Origin: Amaranthus tricolor
Lineage: Eukaryota; Streptophyta; Magnoliopsida; Caryophyllales; Amaranthaceae
Assembly: GCF_026212465.1 (NCBI RefSeq)
Contig: NC_080056.1
Coordinates: 4,881,810-4,945,809 of the forward strand
Length of the DNA: 64,000 nt
Direction: 5' to 3'
A program made the translations under genes and the position numbers. The notes beneath the pieces were generated by a model. It was not told the DNA's origin, ran no database searches, and saw only the letters and a list, made by a program, of their open reading frames with translations. Below are positions 25,101 through 36,166 of this stretch, piece after piece; the first letter of the stretch is position 1; each line of letters opens with the position of its first letter.

Positions 25101-28100
25101 TGATGGAACAACCTTAAATTCATTATAAATAAGGTATTATAATGACTTCATTAATATGGGTTTTGTTGGAGAATTAATATATATTTTGTAAATCAATTAT
25201 TGATTTTATTAACGACAAAATTGTCGAGTATTTGAGAAAAGATTGTTTTATGAATCTTTTGTCATAATGATTTTATAAACTTATGAACTATATTCTGGTT
25301 GTTTTAAATGAATTTCTAACTCTTTTAAGTTATATTTACTTTTACTCAAGAAGGATTGAAACGAAATATTTTAGTGGTTTCCTTGAAAAATCGTATTGAA
25401 TTTTAACTACTTTTTATTACAATGCATTTTCATACATGTTAGTGATGCCTCAATATAATACAAAGGTTATGTTTGATGATATGATTATGCTAAAACATGT
25501 TTTACCCATGTAGGAAAGATTATGATTCGATTTTGCTATGTTGCAAATAAAATATATTTATCATATGGAAAAAGTTGATATTTTTGATTTTTCAAATGCT
25601 ATTGAAATTCCAAGAAATATATTCTATACAAAAATGTTTAGCCTAAATGGCGGGTACATATGCTACAATAGCTAGGGGTGTTGAAACCGGATGCCATATC
25701 GACCCCGGTCCAGAAATTCAGAAATCCGGTTTTTTGGATACCTAAAAAGCGATCACATTCCGACCCGGATTAATAAACCGGGTATCCGGATACCCGGTTT
25801 AATCTGGGTTGGATCCGTATACCCGATATTATTAGAATGTTTTTTAATTTTTGTCTTTTTTTGTTCAACCATTCGTTTTTAATGTATAACTCGATCCCTT
25901 AACCTCTTCGCGATCGAGTTCCATTATTTATAAATAAATGCCCTTTCAATGCTCAAGTTTTGTCAGTAAAATTAGTTACATAAAGAAAGGAAATAAAGAT
26001 CAACTTAAAAGAGTGAACAGTTATGTATAAATCAAGATGGCTGAGAAAGATTTTCATGGATGTTGGTTTGGTAACAGATACGTTTATGTATTATAAAAAA
26101 TGGAAGAACACGGATAGCAAATTTGGTTTTGTCAAGTTTGGGAAGAAACAAGATGCATTAGCAGCAATTACCTATCTATATAAACAAGGTCAAAGTGAGA
26201 GGAAGTAGCTTAAAGTCACTTGGTCGAAATTTAATAGAGAAGGTGAAACATCAAGAAAAAAACCCAATGGAACAGTGCATAGGGAAAAGCCAAAGAGGAG
26301 AACATGGTTCGATTCACAAATAGATGGCATAGAGTATAAAGAGGTTGTAACTAGGCAAAAAGCTTTCTCAAATAATCTAGCTTTATTAAAAAAAAAAAAA
26401 GTAAAATAGAAACTGGATCCGAATATCAAATTTTCAAAAAAATATCAGTATCCGACCCGAATATCCAGTTTGGAAATCGGGTACTCGGTCCGGATTATCC
26501 GCTTTTTACTAACCGGGTAAAATATCCGATTTTAAGAACCGGATACTGGATAATCTGGGTCGAATTTTCCAAATCGGATATTTTAGAAACCCAAGTTATA
26601 GCAAATGTTGTGTGCATGATTAAACGGCTCACCAATGTTGCGCGCATATTGTACACAATACCGTTGTGTTACACTTGTCGGACATGTCGCGGACGGTAGA
26701 CTGACTACCAAACGAGTCACAGGATGACTCACAGAGTACTCATGCAAACTTATGATATGAGTTTGAAATTGATTAGGATCCATTGAGATCTTATGATAAA
26801 AAATGATAATTTGAAAATCCTATAAAACCATTGAACTGAGTTTGAATGATAGTATGATTTATCAAATGAAAAAACATCTTTTAAAATGAGTTTACTCAAA
26901 TCAAAAAGTTTTAATAACTTATTTGATGGACACTAGTGTGTTTATACTCAGCCTTTTTGTTAATACTATGCTTTGTATGTTTTCCAATGGTTTTGTTTTT
27001 AGAGTAAACCCTCATGGCACCTCGACGGAGAATTGATATGCAAGTGGAAGATGAAACCCGAGTTGGAGTATGACTTCCTTTTGTTTAGATCTTTTTATTG
27101 TATTTGAGAGACTATTAGTTCAGTTGTTTAGGTTTGGAATATTTTAAAGATATAATTTGAACTTTGGACTTATTTCGATTTGGTTGTAATTTTCCTTTAT
27201 TTTGAATAGTTAAGACTTCTGTTATATTGCTTTGGTTTTGGTTCAAGTATTTTACTTGGATATTGATTTAACCTTTAAGTAACCCCTTATATGTGTTGGC
27301 AAAAGTAAGTTTTCGCGTGATTAATACTAAATTCCAGTTAATGTTTGCCCTTATAATTTGGGGCGGTTACATTTCGTCTTCTACATCTCAAATATTCGAT
27401 CAAAATTAAAGATATGTCCATTTTTTGATGGAGAGTTATAATTTGTGGAGTGTCAAGATGATGAACTAGAGATTTATGAAAAGTAGTCACAAGCTAAAAC
27501 CACATATTTTCATAATTCTAATGTCACACCACCAAAGCAAACCTCTTAGCTTCTTCCTAATATTAAAGATTAGAGTATTTTAAGTGGTGTTCTACAAATC
27601 CTTCTAAATGTCGTGACTGGCACCATACTTCCTAGAGTAGGTATTGCAAATTCATCTAAAGAGAAGCATGAAATACTTATAAAAAAGATTATTAAGGGTG
27701 TGCTTGGATGAAAGGAAATCAAGGGAATGGAAGGGAAAAGATTTGAAGAAATAAGCAATCTCTTGTTTACATAACAAAATGAAAGGAAAGAAATTTAGAG
27801 GAAAGGATAGAGATTTAGAGGAAAGGATTTGAAAGGATTGGATGGATGATTTTTATTAAGGTATCAATCTTTACAAAGTTGAAAAGATTTGAAGAGAAAA
27901 TTCTCATATTCCTTTTTTTCCCTTCCCTTCCCTCCTAAACAAACAAGAATTACTTCCTTCCATTTCTCTTTCCTTCCTTTCCCTGCCCTCCCTTTCCATT
28001 CCTTTCCTTTCTTTTCTCTCCAAAGTTGTTATCTAAACATAATGTAAAGAAAGTAGGAAGATAAAAACCAATAGACATCAAAATTTTAGAAGAGATTCAA

Positions 28101-31100
28101 TATTTTACGAGAAAAGAGTCGCATAAGTAGTAAATCAAATAAAAATATATGGAGATGAGATTAAGAAAAAATTTAACATGATAAAATATAATTATCATAC
28201 CTGGAACGAGAGATAATTTTTCGAGAGTTGATGGATGACTTAAGAAATTGACGAGATTCAATATGAAGAAAGTTCTCCTCCTGCGCTTTTGTAAGACAAA
28301 ATTCATAAACCAGATTCGATACCTGAAAAATCTTAATTCTATCTTCATGGTTTCTCTTCGTAACTTGGATCAAGTGTCGACGACTCAACTCTTCTAGGTA
28401 CTGCATCACTTCATTTTCAGAAGAATTACTAACAAATCCTTCTGCAATCCACATTCTTTGATAAATGCCCGCAGAAATTTCATGTTTTGGTGGGAAAACT
28501 CTCAAATACAGAAAGTAAGCTTTTAAAAGGTAATGCAAATCCTCATAACATAACTCGTACACATCTTTGAATTTGATATGGTTATCTAAGATGAATTCCA
28601 TCCCTTTGGGCTTGGTGCTTAATACACCACTCAAAAGCTTAATACTTATGGGCTTCCCTTCACATATGCGCAACATATTCTTTGCTAAGTTCTCTGGTAT
28701 TTTTATATTTTGTTTGCGGGAAGCTGTTAAATGGCATAACAGATCCCACCCTTGTTCATCGTTGAGTTTGCCCTTAAATTGATGGAAATAACAACGCAAA
28801 TCATTCTTAAATATGTCGTACTCTTCATTGCTACCCGTGATAATGATCTTCGTGCCATTCAGTCCTGTTGGGAAGGTTCGCAACAAATCTTCAAGAGTTT
28901 CTCTCATACTGCATGGGATTTCATCCAGAATTATCAAACACTTGCCAATGACGTTAATCCAAGTTTCTTCCTTCTTAGTATCGTATCTTCCCATTATCTC
29001 GACTAGGACGTGGCGCAGAAAATAATTACGTGTATGCAGGTTTACTTTAGACTGGCCATACCAGATAAAATTGTGGAAATGCTGCCTTACTAAAGTGTTG
29101 TTATAAAGTTGCCTTGCCAAAGTAGTTTTGCCTGAACTTGGGCCTCCAACTATAAAGAATAAGTAGGGTGGATCTTCAACTTCATTTTCTCCGCTGGTCA
29201 AGTGATGAACCATTTCCTCGATATCTCCTTGTAATCCGACTATGTATTCATTATCTCCATACATTGATTTTCCTTCATGAGCATGGGCACCTGAAAGTTA
29301 AGAGGTAAACAATCGAAATATTGTGAAACTGCAGCTGGTTGATTGAAATCAGGTATGACTTGATCCGATTTAAAGAAAATAATACTGAAAACGATGATGT
29401 ATTAGAGTTCGAACAATGTGTTTCAAACTCTAATATTGCTAAGATCGAGTGTATGAGGTTTTGTGACAAACAAATTACGCTATCAACAATATCGATGTTT
29501 GTAGGAGAAAATTATGCAATAAAATGACACAAAGATTTAACGAGGTTCACCCAACTAAGGCTACGTCCTCCGGTGTGTAGTATCTCTTATATTATCAAAG
29601 AGAAGTTCAAAGAACTCTCAAATATGGAGAATTACAATAGAGAAGAGATATAGGCTAGTGTTTGGCTTGGGGTGTATTTTGTGGATGTGTTCACCAATTA
29701 CAATGTGAATGAGAGCTCTCTATTTATAGGAGAGATCACACTAAGTAATATTAAATACATTAAAGCTATGAATAAATGATAATGAAACATCTCCTAGCAC
29801 TTGAAGAGTCAAAAACAGCATCCTAGGAGCATCAGAGACATCGCTCGACCAAAGCAGAGGCTCGCTCGGTCGAGCGGCCTGGTTGAGCGGGATACAGGAA
29901 GTGTCTGTCTGCATTCTGTCTGCTCGCTCGACCCAACCTGAAGCTCGCTCGGTCGAGCGGCACTTCAGAGGGCTTCTGACAGTATTGCTCGACTTGCATT
30001 GTTGAGCATCTTGAACTAAACCTTTGCACTTCTTCATTAAGTCCCATAACTTTCATGAATAACTCATTAATTCATACTTTAACCATCATCATAAACCACA
30101 ATCATCAAGACTTATCATAATACACCCATTCATGACATACTTATAGGATTCCATCCCAAGAGTCACCATGAATGCACACACCAAATGTGCACTCAAGTCA
30201 CACCAATCATAACAAATACGTATATAAAAATTAACTAATTAAGATTGTCAAGATCTACACATGTAATCAATAATCGAAATTAACTAAACTTGAAATTTTA
30301 TTCCAAAGACTAGCCTGAACACCCGAATGGACATCTCTGCCTGAAGTAGACATGTTAATTGTGCAAGTTACAAGTTGGATCGCTTTAGGTGGTACTATTT
30401 CGGGTCGGATCATATGTGGGTTAGGTTGAATTTAGGTTGACCCAACAAATGAAAGATTTTTTAAAGATTATCTTATCATTAATTTTGTTTCCTAAATGAA
30501 TATATAAAATAAATTTTTTTATTTTTAAAGAAAGCTATTTCTTATAAAAAAGTATCAATACAACAAAGAGATATGAACTCAAAATGTAAAAATGACTTAA
30601 AAACGTAGTGAATTTCGACTAAAAATGTAACATAGAATTAAAAAAATTAACAAAATAAAAAATGGAGTGAAAAAGGTCTGTTTATTATATGTACAAATTT
30701 GACCTAATTTTTGAGTGTTTTCAGATCAAGTTGTTTTCTGGATTATGAGTCAGCTAATTTTTGGTGGAATTCCACGACTGATCAAATTTTGATAGTTGTA
30801 CCTGAATGTATATGACGCAGATCAACTCCTTTCACTTTCCCATCGAGCTTGACCACTGCTTCTTCGAGGCGCTGTTGAATTGATTGTATCTTGAAGCTGA
30901 AAATATCTGGATTGATCAGAACATTGAACATGGAGGCAGCAATCTTTGCTATCCCGAAAGAGTCTTGGACGGATCTCGCGTTATAAACAAAGGTATCAAA
31001 CACATCTTCAACATCGTTAGCTGCCTCTTTAATTTGAGCAGATTCATCTGTATTTCTACAAACTTCATTATCTCCGAGCAAGTCTTGAATCTTTAGCAGC

Positions 31101-31213
31101 ACATTTTGAAGATCTGATATTTGTTCCTTTGATACCTTTGAAAAAGGTTCAGGATCAATATTAAGCCAATATTCAATTCTTTGAGCAGCTGAACATACAG
31201 CAAACTTATCCAT
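20902..31213 (-). CDS. CC-NB-ARC-LRR immune receptor (RPP13/Rx type), copy A, 3 exons
   Basis: Joining exons 31213-30802, 29290-28201 and 22141-20902 (minus strand), all with GT..AG borders and matching phases (1, then 2), gives an open frame of 914 codons, i.e. 913 residues, normal for CNLs. The order is Rx-N coiled coil, NB-ARC, LRR. Such proteins sit in the cytoplasm or at membranes, switch from ADP- to ATP-bound state when an effector is sensed, and trigger defence. Intron 1 (1.5 kb) contains a solo LTR. Intron 2 (6.1 kb) holds a copia LTR, an RRM-containing repeat and a foldback MITE. Several NB-ARC motifs deviate from consensus (see the exon 2 entry), so function is not guaranteed. An alternative 3' end is possible because 'aaag|gtacgc' near the C-terminus resembles a donor site. 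Confidence 0.85.
22253..23322 (+). mobile_element. Copia-type 5' LTR with primer-binding site, in CNL-A intron 2
   Basis: Begins TGTTGGAACTATAAACC and ends ..TTTTCGCCAACA, directly followed by ATTGGTATCAAGAGCC, an initiator-Met-tRNA-type primer-binding site as in plant copia elements. A TATA-like 'ctctatataaagag' at about 23216 fits the LTR promoter. The internal region soon dissolves into unrecognisable sequence and no partner LTR was found, so the element is truncated. The same LTR is in copy B at 49433-50502. It is in antisense orientation to the CNL gene. Confidence 0.6.
23323..25675. other. Intron 2 of CNL-A: retroelement-like debris
   Basis: No ORF of note. Text such as 'caaaacagccccccatcatc' (about 23932) and the distant end 'ttggggcggttaca' near 27360 resembles LTR sequence of Gypsy-type elements, but I could not find a matching pair. 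Copy B carries the same material with a 546-bp extra block. Confidence 0.35.
25676..26590. repeat. 'Ccggatacccg'-rich repeat enclosing an RRM-coding relic
   Basis: Both ends are built from the same short motifs in mixed orientation (ccggatacccg, ccgacccgg, tatccggttt, gggtatccgg), at about 25676-25830 and 26410-26590. Between them lies an RRM-like reading frame. Copy B has the two motif-rich ends but lacks most of the interior (53341-53800). It is probably a composite transposable element; the class is not determined. Confidence 0.45.
26023..26409 (+). pseudogene. RRM-domain relic (LINE ORF1-like)
   Basis: The frame from ATG 26023 reads an RRM core (RKIFMDVGLVTDTFM, FGFVKFGKKQDALAAI), then meets TAG at 26206. 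It continues in frame with a basic Lys/Arg-rich tail (REKPKRRTWFD, EYKEVVTRQKAF) to about 26405. RRM plus a basic tail resembles the ORF1/Gag-like proteins of plant LINEs. Copy B keeps only the tail part. Non-functional. Confidence 0.5.
26591..27694. other. Intron 2 of CNL-A, no gene
   Basis: Contains 'ccctcatggcacctcgacgg' at about 27010 followed by a very short ORF, and the GC-rich end 'ttggggcggttaca' near 27360, both reminiscent of Gypsy LTR 3' regions. Boundaries not established. Shared with copy B (about 53.8-54.9 kb). Confidence 0.35.
27695..28043. mobile_element. Purine/pyrimidine foldback MITE (copy A)
   Basis: The left half is almost pure purine (gaaaggaaa, ggaagggaaaag) and the right half almost pure pyrimidine (ccttcccttccctcc, tttccttcctttccc). 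The two pair as a hairpin. The termini 'tgcttggatgaaagg' and 'ttatctaaacata' are roughly complementary, as in the plant 'TGTTTGGATA' MITEs. Also in copy B at 54899-55228. Non-coding. Confidence 0.6.
28201..29290 (-). CDS. CNL copy A exon 2: NB-ARC domain with atypical motifs
   Basis: Residues 138-500. Walker A/P-loop GGPSSGKTTLA (186-196) keeps GxxxxGKT but not the usual GMGGLGKT. Kinase-2 is CLIILDEIP (D260, E261) instead of LDDVW. RNBS-B is GTKIIITGSN. The GLPL position reads CEGKPISIK. RNBS-D is LYLRVFPPKHEI with MWIAEGFV. The MHD position reads VSN (461-463), so both His and Asp are replaced. MHD changes in other NLRs can cause either autoactivity or loss of regulation; which applies here is unknown. 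The acceptor is 'ctttcag|gtgccc' and the donor 'ttccag|gtatg'. Confidence 0.87.
29386..30214 (-). mobile_element. Solo LTR, copy A only, TSD AATAC
   Basis: Starts TG and ends CA, flanked by AATAC at 29381-29385 and 30215-30219. Copy B has the unoccupied site 'gaaaataatatgtatata', so insertion followed the duplication. A TATA-like 'cctataaatagag' on the minus strand (near 29725) gives the orientation. The interior has an 18-bp motif GCTCGCTCGGTCGAGCGG repeated 83 bp apart (29860 and 29943). It lies in CNL-A intron 1. Confidence 0.85.
30802..31213 (-). CDS. CNL copy A exon 1: Rx-N coiled-coil domain
   Basis: Encodes residues 1-137 and ends in phase 1 at 'cattcag|gtacaac'. Helical, with an EDVID-type motif written VEDVFDTFV (residues 68-76), which in this family contacts the NB-ARC/LRR body. 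The protein sequence is identical to copy B, and the DNA from about 30772 to 31467 shows no difference that I can find, although flanking sequence on both sides differs. The ATG at 31213 is the first in frame. Confidence 0.88.
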
Positions 31214-32542
31214 CTCTGATCCTGTTGAAAATTATGTACATGAGAAGTGCAAAATTGAGGAGACAGAAGTAATTATTGCTAGCTGAAAGTTACCTGAATT
31301 AGTTAGCTAACTCATGCATTTTCCTATGAAGTGAATTTTAAGCTTGTGCTGATTTAGCTCGATGAACGGTACGCTTATGATTTGGATACTACTATTTCAC
31401 CTGCTGGGATTGAATTAATTAATGATGGACACCATTATTGCCGTTCACTTTTATTTGGCTCAATGGACAGAGATGTCAATGGGTCAGACTCGGATCGGAG
31501 TATACATACTCCACTCGGATTTTCTCTTGATCTGATTATGGATACAAAATTTTCTCGCATTTTGATTTGACGTATTTTATTTCTCTTGATCTGATTTGTC
31601 GTATTTTGATTGATTAATCTAAATAAAAATACCAAGTAGTTTTTCAAAATCGAAAATTACAATTAGTACGAGAGAGAGTTTGAATTAGTCACGTCTAGAG
31701 TTTTAAAGGAAAAAAAATATTGAGGTAAAAGTCAAATTCAAAGTCGGATTTCCTTCAGGGTCGGAGTCGCGTCGGAGTGTCGGATTTGTAATAAGGTCTA
31801 ACTTCGGTTTGTCTCTAACTCGGACTCGGATCGTAAAGTCGAAATCGGATAACTTTTTCTCGAACTCGAATCGGATTATTTTCCTCGGATCGAGTTGGAC
31901 CGGGGTCGGATTGTCTGTATTAACAAAATCAATTATAATATGTCATGATTAATATGACAATAATGAAAGGTCTCTTCGGATAAAAATAAAATAATAAACC
32001 AAAGTGAATAAAAACTTGTTTATAGCCGTTAACAGCTGGACTACATTTGGTCTGCCCATAAACACAGCACCTTGGTCTCCTCCAATTAGAGATATTTTCA
32101 TACAAAAAGGTTTCTTTGGATCTTATGAAATGTCAATGACGAAATTGACCCAAAGATTTTATATTAAGTCAAATTAAGTACTTAGCCCTTGGAAAATAGT
32201 TGATTTTTCTGTATCACTTTCTTTATCTTTAATCTCTATCATAAATACTAATAAGTTCGACAGGTCGTGGACCTCTCAAAACTAAAGCCAATTCGAAATT
32301 AACTCGAAACACAGACAAAAAAATAGTAAATATAACACGCATGTTTCGACTTATATTCAAATAGGGTGCACTAAACAGGAAAATCTATTGAAATTCATTT
32401 ATTTCAAAACGCCATTTTATTATCACTTTTTTGTTATCAATTAATTCAAATGAGTTCAATTTATTTATCTTAAAACTTATAAATTATCAAATTTGTATTA
32501 TTTTGGTCATTGTTTTTCATACCACCCATTTTATTTGAACAG
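31214..32542. other. Divergent intergenic region between CNL-A and EF-hand remnant
   Basis: Bases 31214-31467 are identical to copy B and should carry the CNL promoter. Bases about 31468-31915 form a repeat rich in 'actcggatcgg', 'gtcggagtcgcgtcgg' and 'gaactcgaatcgg'; its copy-B counterpart is 57826-58310. From about 32030, 'ccgttaacagctggactaca' matches the sequence just upstream of the EF-hand ATG in copy B. Exons 1 and 2 themselves are deleted here. Confidence 0.55.
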
Positions 32543-33874
32543 AAAAAGTGAAGAAGTTAATTAATGAGAAGAAAGTGAAGGATTATTGGATGGTTTTTAG
32601 CTTATTTGACATGAATGGTGATGGGCGTCTAACAACGTGTGATTTTGAAACATTGATGCTGCTGACATGCTCGACAAGTTTGATGAATTAGAAAATGGAA
32701 CGATTGATTTTTGGGGTTTTTTGACATTGGTAGACTTGTTAGACATACAAATTGGGGAACCACTATACCATTTTGCGGTTTTCACTTTGATCGACTATCA
32801 TCTATAAGTTGCTTTTATGCCAGAGGCTGGACTATTAAGCTTTTCCGCTATAATTCGTAGAAACTTTTGCGATAAGTTTCATTATTTGTCTTATTACCTT
32901 TCTTATATTTAAAGCACGTACATTTATATTAAAACTTTTACTTTATAAACAATAAAATTTGACCTAAAATTGTGACTTAAGTATTAGATAAGAAACATCA
33001 TCAACTGAGATCTTATTTTTTTTGTTATAGGAAGAGAAGAATGTTTGTTAATGGAGTACAATTTAAGAAGTAGCAAGTTTGTTTTCAGCTTGGTTGATAT
33101 GGATTATGATGGAATTATCACAGAAACTGATTATTATTTGTTAAAGGAGATATGGGCGTTACATCATTCCCCATTAGATGCTCAGGAGGGATATGCAGGG
33201 GATAGCCGCCAAGAAGCATTGAATTTGCTTGGTTTTCATTCACGTAACGGATTAGTGCCTCCTAAAGCCATCTCCAATGTTCGCAAGGTCCTTCAAGAAA
33301 AACGTTCAAGTGAGTAAAAAAGTTTTTATTCACCCCTAAAAATTATTATAGTATATGAAAATCATGGGTAGATCTTGTGGATGATGAAAATTATGCAAAA
33401 TCTAAGAAAAATCTTTTTATAAGAAAAATATAATCTGCTTTGTATCATTTCTCATAGTCTTTACAAGTTACATGACCATCTATTTATATAACTTAGATTA
33501 GATTAGAATATTAAATCATAAACATAAAGATCTTGATCCTTGATAATAGATTCTAACTTAACCAACAACCTCCTAATTTTTCTGTTAATATTATGTTTTA
33601 TGTTTTTATTTTCTAACATTTCCCCTCAAGTTGGATCTTTGGGATCTTTAAAACCCAACTTGCTTGAGGTTGCATTGAAGAATTTGTCTCTCATAACTTT
33701 TGTGAGAATGTCAGCTAACTCTTCTTTTGATCGGACATATGGGAGAATTATAACTTCTGCTTCTAAGTTTTCCTTTATGAAATGTCGATCTACCTCTAAA
33801 TGTTTAGTTTTTTCATGTTGTACCGGATTCTTACAGATGCTGAAACTGCTTTATCATCACAATAGATTTCACAT

Positions 33875-36166
33875 ACCTTATTTATGATGAATTTGTAACC
33901 ATCAACTTTCTTCTAAAGTCCCCTTTTAGTCATTCCTACCTGTGAAGAACCCCTGATATGTTTTTATATATGTCAGTGGTTTGCAAGCACTTAGCAAAAA
34001 TTAAGTAAGAAATTTCTTGGGTCAAGACTTAATTAAAACTTCACAAGATAAGTTGCTAAAACAAGGAGTATGCCACATAACTGCATAAGAGACTCGTGTT
34101 CTACTCCCATCAGCATTTGAGAATCGAATATGATATTAGTTAAAGCATGTACCACTTTTTTAGGGTAAATATACTGGGTTAGATTCTCGCTGTCCCCTCC
34201 GACCCTTTACATCCTACTTTGTATTTAAGTAAAAAATTGTAAAATAAACTGGCGTACCTTTGGCTTATCCCAAATTTGAGTGAATTTTATGTTAGGAACA
34301 TGCTGAATAAGGTAGAAATCCTCCCCTTTAATTTTATCAACAACGCTTGTTAAGTAGTCTTCTTCCACATGAACAAGTTTTTCACAGAAACTTCTTGGCA
34401 TGAAATTCAATACTAACTCTCGGAGAGTAGTAATAAATCTAATCCCTTCTAGCAATCTTTCTAACTTAGTACGACATTTGAGAAATAGCTTTTCCAAACG
34501 AGGAAGTGCACCCGTTTCAATCACCCATGTTTCAAGTTCATACATGCCCCCAATTACAAGCTCAACTAACGACTGAAACTTACCAGCACAAAACCTCATC
34601 TCTGTCCTGTGGTATGCGTTATTTTTTAATCTGAGAACTTTCAGTTTGGAACAACAATTTCCAATTATTGGCACAGGATCCTGGGCTGTAATACCGCTGT
34701 TTTCCAACTCCAACTCTACAAGAGCAGGGGGGAAACGAAGTACAACATTCTCTTCAATTGGACCTTCCAATATCAGCATACTTAGTTGGTTAAAATCGTT
34801 GCAGAGTTGATCAAAGTGTTGAAGTTTAGCTGGCTCGGGACTAAAGATGTAACATTCTAACTTTAATTTTCGCAAATTCGGAGACTTCTTCAAGGATCCA
34901 AATATCACGTCTAGTTGATGTTTCGTATATATGTCAAATATATACAACTTTTGAAGATAAGGAAAGTTCCTGATTTGTATGTCATCTTGAGACCAGCCTT
35001 TAACCCTTAATCCCCATAGAGTACGCAAGTTATTCAACGTAAGCAATTCGAATTTGTCCATATCCTTTCTGCTTGTTGGTATATAAAGATGTCTAAGTTG
35101 GTCCAACTTTCATAACGCATTTGGTGATATTTTCGGGCCTCCCCTGCTAACAGTAGAATCTACATCTCTCCAGTCTAATGTGAACACTTTTTAAAGTTTC
35201 CAATAGACTCCAGAAGTACTTCAATATTGGTATCCCTTATTCCGAGATAGTGTAAAAGTACCAACTTTCCAATCTCATCAGGCAAGGTATTATTTGGAGT
35301 GAAAACACCCCAAAGATTTAACACTCTCAGTAATTTTAAGTCCTTGCAAATAGTTTCAAACCTCAATCTATTATCTTCTATTCCTTGGTATTGAAAGAAC
35401 GATAGTGATTTGATATATGATTCTTCATTATTCTTATACCTCCTAAAATGCGATCAGAGTTTCAAGTAATTAGTAAATGAGTTGTTCAAGTGATTCAGAA
35501 ATACAAACAAATCAACAAAACACACATATTACACAATACGCGTAAAATACTTCTTTAAAGTAGGAATTATTGTGGGAAATCGTGGAAAGGTAGAATTATT
35601 TTGGATAAAAGAACCAAATAGCCACCGACTTAAAGGAGTATTTTACCTTAGGCCTCAAATAGTTGACTACTGATCATTAATAGCATAAAATGTGGTGTCT
35701 GGAGAAAACATAAATTTATATCCAATATGAATTGTTATTTTCGGCTAAATAGAGCTAATGGGAAATAATCATTATAAACTAAACTAAATAGAATTAAAAT
35801 GAATTTAAAGCTTGAAATAAGCATCCCTAAAACCATGATTAAATTCGATGTTTGTTTGTGCAAGTGTCAAATTATCTATGTGTGATGGTGGTGACTTAAT
35901 GACTCAAAAGAAGGCACGCCATGTTGAGAGCAACATTAAGGGTGCAATAAAAGGCAATTAAATATGTATTAATTGCTACTTTATTTGGTGGGTTAATGTG
36001 TGACTTAATGGGGCATTAATTATGAGTTTAATGCTGTGAGTTACTGTAGAGTTAATATGTTATTCTAGAATGTTGTATACCTTCTATATAAAGGGCTTAT
36101 GCATTTATAGAATCAAAACACAACCATGTAGAGAGGGCTAATATATAGTGAGGGGGCTAGAGTGTA
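33875..36166. repeat. Inserted segment carrying a third LRR copy, flanked by 54-bp direct repeats
   Basis: The copia RNase H relic is interrupted here only in copy A. The 54 bases before the insert (33821-33874, from TACCGGATTCTTACAGATG) recur right after it (36167-36220) with three differences, while copy B has a single uninterrupted version near 61000-61050. The insert holds CNL 3' flank, LRR exon and upstream sequence. Confidence 0.8.
34225..35449 (-). pseudogene. Third CNL LRR exon (degenerate paralogue)
   Basis: Homologous to exon 3 of the CNL pair (acceptor-like 'ttttag|gaggtataag' at 35449 to the stop near 34225), but clearly more diverged than A and B are from each other. There is a frameshift near 35190 (after GNFKK) and a TGG-to-TGA change at 35110-35112. 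The downstream part (LRHLYIPTSRKD .. LVELELENSGITAQDPVPII) is open to the end. No NB-ARC or CC exon accompanies it, so it is an orphan LRR exon. Confidence 0.85.

Noticed and set aside
27010..27370. Possible Gypsy LTR ending 'ggggcggttaca'
   Set aside because: No matching 'tgtaac..' start, second LTR or primer-binding site was found, so it was not annotated as an element.
28567..29025. Plus-strand frames opposite the NB-ARC exon
   Set aside because: Mirror frames of a clear minus-strand coding exon; no independent evidence.
33540..33887. 115-residue plus-strand frame (and 60712-61089)
   Set aside because: It is the reverse strand of the copia RNase H end and LTR.
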